Part shown: positions 33,883-40,900 of the stretch, piece by piece | How positions within the stretch are numbered: the stretch's first letter is position 1 | How the letters are laid out: each line of letters starts with the position of its first letter | Assembly (NCBI GenBank): GCA_031428275.1 | Contig: JANPPC010000027.1 | Span: 45,306-109,305, forward strand | Direction of reading: 5' to 3' | From: Pseudobdellovibrio sp031428275 | GTDB lineage: Bacteria; Bdellovibrionota; Bdellovibrionia; Bdellovibrionales; Bdellovibrionaceae | DNA length: 64,000 bases | Notes under the pieces: model-generated | What the model saw: only the letters and a program-made list of their open reading frames with translations | Databases searched by the model: none | Told to the model about the DNA's origin: nothing | Translations under genes and position numbers: made by a program

Positions 33883-34419
33883 CTAAGCGTTAATAGTCGC
33901 TTGGCCTTTTTCCCAATTACATGGGCAAAGTTCGTCAGTTTGTAAAGCATCAACAGTACGTAAAACTTCTTTTACGTTACGGCCCACGTTTAATCCGTTG
34001 ACAGAAACCCATTGAACAATACCATCTGGATCGATGATATAGGTAGCGCGCAATGGAACTTGGTCTTGAGGATGTAATACACCTAAAGCGCCCGTTAATT
34101 CTTTTTTAACATCAGCCAACATAGGGTAAGCTAGATCTTTAAGATCTTCGTGGTGAGTTCTCCAAGCATGGTGAACAAAGTGTGAATCACAAGATACGCC
34201 AAATACTTTTGTATCTCGGGCTTTGAAATTCTTCATTTCTTTGTTGAATTCAGCTAACTCTGTTGGGCAAACGAAAGTGAAATCAAGTGGCCAGAAAAAT
34301 ACAACCGACCAAGAACCTTTCATGTCTGCATTTGAAACTGTTTTAAATTCTTTACCTTTTTCCATTCCGACACAGGCTTGCATAGAAAACTGTGGGAATT
34401 TTTGTCCGATACCTAACAT
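33883..34419 (-). CDS. ahpC: alkyl hydroperoxide reductase subunit C (peroxiredoxin)
   Basis: The 178 aa protein is a 2-Cys peroxiredoxin. The peroxidatic Cys51 is in FTFVCPTELAEF, and the C-terminal ELCPCNW gives Cys164 and Cys166. Three cysteines in this arrangement are typical of mycobacterial AhpC, which is recycled by AhpD rather than AhpF; the adjacent ahpD fits. It reduces hydrogen peroxide, organic peroxides and peroxynitrite in the cytoplasm. GGAG before the ATG gives a strong ribosome site. An inverted repeat about 55-75 bases upstream may be an operator. Confidence 0.95.
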   Translation of the reverse strand: MLGIGQKFPQFSMQACVGMEKGKEFKTVSNADMKGSWSVVFFWPLDFTFVCPTELAEFNKEMKNFKARDTKVFGVSCDSHFVHHAWRTHHEDLKDLAYPMLADVKKELTGALGVLHPQDQVPLRATYIIDPDGIVQWVSVNGLNVGRNVKEVLRTVDALQTDELCPCNWEKGQATINA

Positions 34420-34471
34420 GAAATCTCCTTTTGTTGACGTCTTATAGATTTATTTATGAACCTGAATAGTT

Positions 34472-34496
34472 TTGCGTAATGGCTATAAAAACGCAA
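34472..34496 (-). promoter_or_regulatory. inverted repeat upstream of ahpC
   Basis: TTGCGT (34472-34477) and ACGCAA (34491-34496) are complementary with a 13-base spacer, 53-77 bases before the ahpC start. The geometry suits a dimeric regulator near the promoter, but it does not match an OxyR or PerR consensus that I can recognise. Confidence 0.3.
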
Positions 34497-34603
34497 TTTA
34501 TCATCAAAATTATCTATGACGTGATTAGCAATTTCCTGATGCTTTCAAGGCTATTTTCGTTGAGAAACTTGAGTTTTAGCTCGATATCAGGTCTGATAGC
34601 GGG

Positions 34604-35557
34604 ATGGACCAGTTTACCGAGACTTACGGCCGTTTTATATGGATTGATTGGGTGAATCCCAGCAAAGAAATGCTTGAACAAATGGCAGCCGAGTTAGACG
34701 TTCCACCAAAGGTTTTGCTGAATTGTTTAGACCCCGACTATTTGCCTCACGCTGAGTCTTTCGATAACACGCAGTTTTTGATTCTTCGTTTGATGGAGCC
34801 CGAATTTAAAATCGCGGCCGATACGGTGCAAGAACTAACCACGAAAGTGGCGATTTTTTTCACTAAGGATAAGTTGGTATCTATTCATCGCATGCCTTTG
34901 GTTGAAGTTGGCGAAGTTAAGATTAAATTGAAGAAAATGAAGGCCGAAGACGTTAACGAAGGAGTGGTATTAGCCTACTTTTTCGAACAGGCGTCACTTG
35001 GTTTTAATAACCCATTAACAAATTTAGAATACAAAGTTGAAAAATTTGAAGAGCGTATGTTTGAGGGCAAAAAATCGAATTCGCTACTTCGCGAGGGATA
35101 TTATATCAAGCGCCAGTCGTCGGCCTTTCGTAAAGTGATGAAGCTAACGATTGATTCTCAAGCAAAAATTATTCAGCGTACAGAGTCTTGCCCTAAGAAT
35201 AAAATGCAAGAAGTCAAATACCGCCTTGAACGCAATTTGTTTTATGCCGAAGATGTATTTGATAACGTGCAGTCTCTGCTAAATCTTCACATGGCGATCG
35301 AGTCGCAGCGCACGAATGAGGGTTCGTTTCGTACGAATGAAATCATGCGTGTGTTGACGGTCATTACAATTTTCTTTTTGCCACTTAATTTCTTGGCCGG
35401 TATTTTCGGAATGAATTTTGTACACATTCCGCTACTGTCTCATCCGTTAGGTTTTTGGATTTCGATTATTGTGATGTTAGTTATTTCTGTCGCGCTTTCG
35501 TATTATGTAATGAAAAAAGGATGGCTCGAAAAACCACCCAAAGATCAGGAGTCTTAA
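34604..35557 (+). CDS. CorA-family divalent metal ion transporter
   Basis: The 317 aa protein has a long cytoplasmic N-terminal domain with extended helices and two C-terminal membrane spans. The signature GMN occurs in AGIFGMNFVHIP between TM1 and TM2, followed by a basic C-terminal end (KKGWLEKPPK). CorA pentamers conduct Mg2+, Co2+ or Ni2+ passively across the inner membrane; ZntB proteins share the fold, so the ion is not certain. The DUF4234 gene starts at the base after its stop codon, so they are coupled. Confidence 0.92.
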   Translation: MDQFTETYGRFIWIDWVNPSKEMLEQMAAELDVPPKVLLNCLDPDYLPHAESFDNTQFLILRLMEPEFKIAADTVQELTTKVAIFFTKDKLVSIHRMPLVEVGEVKIKLKKMKAEDVNEGVVLAYFFEQASLGFNNPLTNLEYKVEKFEERMFEGKKSNSLLREGYYIKRQSSAFRKVMKLTIDSQAKIIQRTESCPKNKMQEVKYRLERNLFYAEDVFDNVQSLLNLHMAIESQRTNEGSFRTNEIMRVLTVITIFFLPLNFLAGIFGMNFVHIPLLSHPLGFWISIIVMLVISVALSYYVMKKGWLEKPPKDQES

Positions 35558-35908
35558 ATGCCTATCGTAAAAGAACGAAACATGTTGGTGCAGGTTTTAT
35601 TAATGGTTGTGACGCTTGGGATTTACTCGATCTACTGGTTCTATCAAACAAGTACCGAAATGAAAGCGATTACAAAAGATAGTGAAGCCTCTCCGACCTT
35701 GTGGACGATCTTGTTGTTCGTGCCCTTTGGCTGTCTTTATTCATTCTACTGCCACGGAGAAATCTATGAAAAAATCTCGGCAGATAAAATTAATCGCTGG
35801 TTCATATTTATCTTGTGGGTACTTTTTCCGGCAGGTACTTGGTTTATTGTGCAGACCGATTTAAATAAAATTGCGCGCCAGTCGGCGCCTTCAATTGTTG
35901 TTAATTAA
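35558..35908 (+). CDS. DUF4234-like small membrane protein
   Basis: The 116 aa protein has three hydrophobic helices and the opening motif VVTLGIYSIYWFYQTSTEMK, characteristic of DUF4234 proteins of unknown role. It starts directly after the corA stop codon and overlaps the convergent PhoD-like gene by four bases. The tight link to a CorA-type transporter hints at an accessory role in the membrane but nothing in the sequence shows a mechanism. Confidence 0.8.
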   Translation: MPIVKERNMLVQVLLMVVTLGIYSIYWFYQTSTEMKAITKDSEASPTLWTILLFVPFGCLYSFYCHGEIYEKISADKINRWFIFILWVLFPAGTWFIVQTDLNKIARQSAPSIVVN

Positions 35909-37056
35909 AACGGAACTTCAATATTTTGTTTAACTTCTTCATCTAAAGTGCGAAGTTCAATCTTCGCCTTACGTTTATCCCAATTTATTTCAATTAAACC
36001 GTAGGCCATTGCCCCGTAAGCGTCGTTTAAGTAGCTTGTATCTTTGACTACGTTATCTCGAGGCACGGGGTTATTAAGCCCGCTTGAAGTGATATCGTAT
36101 ATTGTATTGAACCCTTGTATATATTCTTTCGCAATAGCTGAAATGTGCCTGTCGCCTGAAATGATAATCAGATGTTTAGCTTTCGCTTTGCGTATTAAAG
36201 TCAGAAGGCGCTCACACTCGGCCGGGAAATTTCCCCATTTTTCAAAGCTGTGTTCGTTGGCGATGACCTGAATTGGGCTAACTAAAATTTTTAGGCTAGC
36301 TGGTTTTTTTAATTCGTTATCTAACCAAGACCATTGTGCTTCAGACAAAATTCTTTTCGATTTATCGTCGTCAGGTAGAAATGGTTTTGGAAATGTATTC
36401 GGTTCTGGTTTTTCGCTGTTGTAGGTATCTTCGGTATTTACTTTTAACGGCGAACGGTCCCAGCGCGTATCAAGCATAATCACCTGTACGGTTTGTTTTT
36501 TACTGCCGAAAGTTTTTGAATGGTACAATGCTTTTTGATCAGCGGGGATCGTGTTGCGTGCGTAGGTCCAATATTTTAAAAATTCAGTCCGAGCGATTTC
36601 TTTGTCGGGGTTATTGGCTCCGCCGTCGATTTGCCCGTAATCTTCATCATTCCAAATCGCCATGAACGGAATCTTTTCGCGTATCATTCGATATTCAGCA
36701 TTACGGTTTAATTTTTTATACTGGGCACCAATCGGTTTTTGTTCGGGTTTTGCGGTGTACGCAGCGTCGCCAGCCAAAATAAAAAGATCGGGATTGTGTT
36801 TGAGTATGTTATTCCAAATCATCTGTGGCTGATCTTGATCAACGCCACTGCCGAACGCAATTTTAATAATACGTTCGGTGGTGTCTAGGCCCCGAAACGG
36901 TAGATCGGCTTCAGATTGCTTACGCTTTTCTTCGCGGATCACCGCTTTACGGTTTAGGCTTGCTTCCGTTTCGGTTTCTTTGGCTGCTTCGGCGGCTTTC
37001 ATTGCTTGGCAGCCCGTAAACGATAGTAACAAAAACGAAATCAATACTATTTTCAT
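35905..37056 (-). CDS. PhoD-like metallophosphatase lipoprotein
   Basis: I choose the ATG at 37056 because it opens a lipoprotein signal (MKIVLISFLLLSFTGC); a longer reading from 37155 would run into prpC. The 383 aa protein resembles the alkaline phosphatase D family: LFILAGDAAYTA near 90, AIWNDEDYGQIDGGANNPDK, VIMLDTRWDRSPL, then LIIISGDRHISAI near the C-terminus, which supply metal-binding Asp, Asn and His. It should be a secreted calcium/iron phosphatase or phosphodiesterase. It begins seven bases after the prpC stop, so it is cotranscribed with the methylcitrate genes although no pathway link is known. Confidence 0.83.
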   Translation of the reverse strand: MKIVLISFLLLSFTGCQAMKAAEAAKETETEASLNRKAVIREEKRKQSEADLPFRGLDTTERIIKIAFGSGVDQDQPQMIWNNILKHNPDLFILAGDAAYTAKPEQKPIGAQYKKLNRNAEYRMIREKIPFMAIWNDEDYGQIDGGANNPDKEIARTEFLKYWTYARNTIPADQKALYHSKTFGSKKQTVQVIMLDTRWDRSPLKVNTEDTYNSEKPEPNTFPKPFLPDDDKSKRILSEAQWSWLDNELKKPASLKILVSPIQVIANEHSFEKWGNFPAECERLLTLIRKAKAKHLIIISGDRHISAIAKEYIQGFNTIYDITSSGLNNPVPRDNVVKDTSYLNDAYGAMAYGLIEINWDKRKAKIELRTLDEEVKQNIEVPF

Positions 37057-37063
37057 GTGCAAA

Positions 37064-38227
37064 TTATCTCTCGCTGATGGGTTTAACATTTCTTTGCGGG
37101 GCACCGATGTATTCTGATAAGGGGCGAATAATGCGATTATTAGCTGTTTGTTCAAGAATATGCGCTGACCAACCCGTCGTACGCGCCATTACAAAAATCG
37201 GAGTAAAGAAATCGATTTCAAAACCCATCATGTAGTAAGCAGGCCCAGCCGGAAAATCTAAATTTGGATAAATCTTTTTCTTTTCAACCATCACTTTTTC
37301 TAGCGAATTATACATTTTCATCCATTTTTGTTCGCCCGTAACATCGGCCATGACTTGCGCGTATTTCTTCATCGTCGGAACACGCGAATCACCTGACTTG
37401 TAAACACGGTGGCCAAATCCCATTACCTTTTTCTTTTGCGCTAGAGCGTCTAGCATCCATTGTTCAGCCTTATCGGGATCAGCTACTTCCATCATCATAT
37501 GCATAACCATTTCATTGGCTCCGCCGTGTAATGGCCCCTTTAGCGCTCCGATGCCGGCTACGGTCGCCGAGTAAATATCTGATTGGGTTGAAGTGACCAC
37601 GCGAGTTGTAAACGTTGAAGCGTTAAAGCTGTGCTCGGCATATAAAACTAAAGACACGTCAAACGCTTTAACAATTTTTGCGTCAGGTACTTTACCAAAA
37701 CACATTTGAAAGAAATTCTCTGCAATCGATAAAGTCGGGTTTGGAGCGATAAAGTCTAAGCCCTTTTTAAAACGGTAGTCTGCCGCAATCATCGTTGGAA
37801 TTTTTGCTAATAAGTGGACCGCTTTATCAAGATTAGTGGCCGCAGTGGCATCCCAGATACGTTCATCTTCACAACCTAAAAAGCTTACGCCCGTGCGGAT
37901 TGAATCCATTGGGTGACACTTCTTCGGTAATGCTTTGATCACGTTTAAATTATCTTTTGTAATATCGCGTAGAGATCTTTCTTTTTTGGTGAATTCTTCT
38001 AATTGCGTTTTGTTCGGAAGTTCGCCCGTGTAAAGTAGGTAAGCCACTTCTTCGAACGAGCAGTTCTCAGCAAGGTCCTGAACGGGGTAACCGCGGTAAA
38101 CCAAAGAGTTTGTATCGGCGTTAACTTTTGAAACCGAAGAAGTGTCCATCACGACGCCTTCAAGGCCTTTTTTAACGTTCATTTTTTCTGGTTCAGCTAC
38201 GTAATCGGGATTAATATATTCAGCCAT
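37064..38227 (-). CDS. prpC: 2-methylcitrate synthase / citrate synthase
   Basis: The 387 aa enzyme has citrate-synthase motifs: SFNASTFTTRVV (first catalytic His just before), GIGALKGPLHGGANE, GFGHRVYK and the Asp in EIDFFTPIF. The ending ILEQTANNRIIRPLSEY is typical of PrpC. It condenses propionyl-CoA with oxaloacetate; many PrpC enzymes also accept acetyl-CoA. The prpD and prpB genes upstream support the methylcitrate assignment. It is separated from prpB by 176 bases containing nested inverted repeats. Confidence 0.92.
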   Translation of the reverse strand: MAEYINPDYVAEPEKMNVKKGLEGVVMDTSSVSKVNADTNSLVYRGYPVQDLAENCSFEEVAYLLYTGELPNKTQLEEFTKKERSLRDITKDNLNVIKALPKKCHPMDSIRTGVSFLGCEDERIWDATAATNLDKAVHLLAKIPTMIAADYRFKKGLDFIAPNPTLSIAENFFQMCFGKVPDAKIVKAFDVSLVLYAEHSFNASTFTTRVVTSTQSDIYSATVAGIGALKGPLHGGANEMVMHMMMEVADPDKAEQWMLDALAQKKKVMGFGHRVYKSGDSRVPTMKKYAQVMADVTGEQKWMKMYNSLEKVMVEKKKIYPNLDFPAGPAYYMMGFEIDFFTPIFVMARTTGWSAHILEQTANNRIIRPLSEYIGAPQRNVKPISER

Positions 38228-38304
38228 TTTTCCACCTTTGATTTTAGTAATGCCAAAGCTTATCGAATGAATTTAAAGTTGGGTACATTGATTGGGAGCG
38301 TCGC

Positions 38305-38359
38305 TCGCATTTTACGACTGAAAATCAATTAAATTGATAGTTTCCCGGGCAAAATGCGA
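38305..38359 (-). promoter_or_regulatory. nested inverted repeats in the prpB-prpC gap
   Basis: An outer pair TCGCATTTT/AAAATGCGA (38305-38313 and 38351-38359) encloses an inner pair ATCAATT/AATTGAT (38324-38338); both are perfect. In RNA they would form a two-level stem in the prpC leader, and in DNA a pair of operator half-sites. No terminator-type U run follows. Confidence 0.5.
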
Positions 38360-38403
38360 ATGATTTCGGCCGGGTAAAGCCGCGTAGCTTGGGTGGCAGA
38401 AGT

Positions 38404-39315
38404 TTAAGTGTGTTTGCTATCAATTTTAAAATTAAAGATATTTTGATCGAACTCATTGTATTCTTCGTAGCGCGTTAGATCATAAAGTTGCTGACGAGTT
38501 TGCATCATATCCATCGCTTTCTCTTGATTACCGTCCTTCGTGATAATATCAAGGCCACGCTCGGTCGCACCCATTGCAAGACGTAAAGTCGTTACAGGAT
38601 AGATCACTAAGTTATAACCCAGGTTTGTTAGCTCGGTCTTTGTATACAGCTTACCTTTGCCGAATTCGGTCATGTTCGCCAGCAACGGAACGGTGATGGC
38701 CTTCCGCATGGCTTCGAATTCTTTCTCAGATTGCAAGGCTTCCGGAAAAATCATCTCGGCCCCAGCATCGACGTAGGCCTTTGCACGGTCGATTGCTTTA
38801 TCTAATCCTTCACTGGCCCGCGCGTCGGTGCGAGCAATGATTAAAAAGTTTGAGTCTAGTTTTTTTCCGTTCACGCCAGCTTTTACTTTTTTAACCATGT
38901 CTTCAGTTGAAACCAAGGATTTATTATCTAAGTGGCCGCAGCGTTTTGGGTTTAACTGATCTTCTAAGTGACAGCCTGCTAAACCCATTTCAATAAATTC
39001 TTGTACTGTGCGGGTAACGTTCATGGGTTCGCCCCAGCCCGTGTCCGCATCAATGATCGACGGTAACGAAGTGGTACGCGCAATTTGACGACCGCGCTGA
39101 GCCACTTCGGTTAACGTTGTTAAGCCTAAATCGGGATAACCTAAGTCGTTCGATAAAACTGATCCTGAAATGTAAACACCGTCAAAGTTTTTCTTCTCGA
39201 TCATCATGCTGACCAACGGAGAAAAAGAACCCGGAAATTGTAAAAGTTTTCCCGTTTTTAATAAATCACGGAAGTTTTTTCTTTTTTCTGCGGCGGTGAT
39301 TTCAGGAAATAGCAT
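38404..39315 (-). CDS. prpB: 2-methylisocitrate lyase
   Basis: The 303 aa enzyme belongs to the isocitrate lyase/PEP mutase superfamily. It carries SIIDADTGWGEP (metal-binding Asp), AGCHLEDQLNPKRCGHLD with catalytic KRCGH at 124-128, IARTDARASEG and PLLANMTEFG. It splits 2-methylisocitrate into pyruvate and succinate, completing propionate oxidation. Its start lies one base after the prpD stop, so the two are cotranscribed. Confidence 0.95.
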   Translation of the reverse strand: MLFPEITAAEKRKNFRDLLKTGKLLQFPGSFSPLVSMMIEKKNFDGVYISGSVLSNDLGYPDLGLTTLTEVAQRGRQIARTTSLPSIIDADTGWGEPMNVTRTVQEFIEMGLAGCHLEDQLNPKRCGHLDNKSLVSTEDMVKKVKAGVNGKKLDSNFLIIARTDARASEGLDKAIDRAKAYVDAGAEMIFPEALQSEKEFEAMRKAITVPLLANMTEFGKGKLYTKTELTNLGYNLVIYPVTTLRLAMGATERGLDIITKDGNQEKAMDMMQTRQQLYDLTRYEEYNEFDQNIFNFKIDSKHT

Positions 39316-39316
39316 C

Positions 39317-40837
39317 TTAGAAAATTCCTTTGGTATCGCGTTTGTTATTTACTAATTTATCAATCGGTATTTGAACATTCAGCTGTTGAACTTCAGCCGC
39401 GGTCAATTCAGGTAGGCGTTCGCACAATGAAATGAAGCGGTTACGTTCTTCTTTGGTTATAATATCTGAAGTTAAAATATCAAATTTACGGATGTAATCC
39501 GCACGTTTGAATGGTTTTGCTCCTGCTGGATGCGCGTTCGCGACACCTAATTCATCGACGATACCTTCGCCAGAGTTGAACATGATTTCAACGCGGCCAC
39601 CGAATTGTTTTTTATTCGGATCTTTATCGTGGTAGCTGGCAGTCCATTTTGCATCTTCAATCGTACGGATTTTATTCCACAGACGAACGGTATCAGGGCG
39701 CTGAGCACGCTCTGGAGTGTACGAATCAACGTGATGCCATTTTCCGTCTTGCAATGCGACTGCAAAAATATACATGATCGAATGGTCTAAAGTTTCACGA
39801 GAGGCTTTTGGATCCATTTTTTGTGGATCGTTTGCGCCCGTACCGATTACATAATGTGTATGGTGAGACGTTTGAATAACGATTTCTTTAACATCATCCC
39901 AGTTTTTAGTTTTAGATAAAACCGCATCGCGCATGCGAGCCGCTAAGTCGATCAACGCTTGTGATTGATATTCAGCCGAATGCTCTTTGGTATAGGTTTC
40001 TAAGATCGCGCGTTTTTCTTCGCCGGGTTCAGGCAAAGTAACGGTGTATTTACCATCTTTACCATCAAGCATGTAGGCGATTACTGAATCTTCGCCCTCA
40101 TAAATTGGTGACGGAGCACCTTCGCCACGCATGCAGCGATCAACCGCTTCAATTGCTAATTTACCAGCGTGAGCTGGGGCGTATGCTTTCCAAGAAGAGA
40201 TTTCGCCTTTACGTGATTGACGAGTCGTGAACGATACGTGCACGGCTTGTTGAATCGCTTGGTAAACTATTTCAGTTGGTAAACCTAAAAGACAACCGAT
40301 ACCGCCAGCCTGTGCTGGGGCCAAGTGTGCAATATGATCTTTTTTGTGTTCGTGCAAACATATTGCTTTAACTAGATCAACGTGAATTTCGTAACCGGCA
40401 ACTAATGCACGCAGCAAATCTTTTCCGTTTTTACCGGCTTGTTGAGCCACCGCTAATATCGGTGGAATGTTATCACCCGGGTGAGAGTAGTCGGCTGCTA
40501 AGAAAGTATCGTGGTAGTCTAATTCACGAACGGCTGTGCCGTTTGCCCAAGCCGCCCATTCACAAGAAAATTTTTGATCATTCGGCATGCCGAAAACAGT
40601 TGAACCGCCCGCACGAGGGTGAGCTAAAGCCATTGAACGCGCTGAAGCCACCGGATGACGGTTCGCCGCTGCAATCGCAACCGAAGCATTATCAATAATG
40701 CGGTTAATAATCATATCGACAACGTCATCTTTAATGACGGCTGTGTCGGTGCAGATTTCGGCCATTTTATAGGCCAATTGATCTTTACGTTCTAATTTTT
40801 CTTTTGACGGATAAACACGAAGTTTGTGCTGTTGCAT
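39317..40837 (-). CDS. prpD: 2-methylcitrate dehydratase
   Basis: The 506 aa protein matches PrpD of the MmgE/PrpD family: FSCEWAAWANGTAVRELDYHDT (shown in part), SHPGDNIPPILAVAQ, TFFTRQSRKGEISSWKAYAPAHAGK (in part) and GRVEIMFNSGEGIVDELGVANAHP (in part). It dehydrates 2-methylcitrate to 2-methyl-cis-aconitate. The start has AGGGAG seven bases upstream, and a long hairpin lies directly before that. As the first gene of prpD-prpB it sets the expression of both. Confidence 0.94.
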   Translation of the reverse strand: MQQHKLRVYPSKEKLERKDQLAYKMAEICTDTAVIKDDVVDMIINRIIDNASVAIAAANRHPVASARSMALAHPRAGGSTVFGMPNDQKFSCEWAAWANGTAVRELDYHDTFLAADYSHPGDNIPPILAVAQQAGKNGKDLLRALVAGYEIHVDLVKAICLHEHKKDHIAHLAPAQAGGIGCLLGLPTEIVYQAIQQAVHVSFTTRQSRKGEISSWKAYAPAHAGKLAIEAVDRCMRGEGAPSPIYEGEDSVIAYMLDGKDGKYTVTLPEPGEEKRAILETYTKEHSAEYQSQALIDLAARMRDAVLSKTKNWDDVKEIVIQTSHHTHYVIGTGANDPQKMDPKASRETLDHSIMYIFAVALQDGKWHHVDSYTPERAQRPDTVRLWNKIRTIEDAKWTASYHDKDPNKKQFGGRVEIMFNSGEGIVDELGVANAHPAGAKPFKRADYIRKFDILTSDIITKEERNRFISLCERLPELTAAEVQQLNVQIPIDKLVNNKRDTKGIF

Positions 40838-40849
40838 AAGTAGTCTCCC

Positions 40850-40893
40850 TTTAGTCTTTAAATTTATTAAAAAATTAAATTTGGAAGACTAAA
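40850..40893 (-). promoter_or_regulatory. long hairpin in the prpD leader
   Basis: TTTAGTCTT/AAGACTAAA (40850-40858 and 40885-40893) and AAATTTA/TAAATTT (40860-40866 and 40876-40882) form a 9 + 7 bp stem with a small bulge. It abuts the AGGGAG ribosome site on the minus strand and is not followed by a U run, so it is a leader structure or operator rather than a tamA terminator. Confidence 0.5.
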
Positions 40894-40900
40894 AATTACC

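Noticed and set aside
34420..34603. canonical OxyR or PerR site upstream of ahpC
   Set aside because: Only the TTGCGT/ACGCAA repeat is present; it does not fit ATAG-N7-CTAT-type or PerR box consensus.
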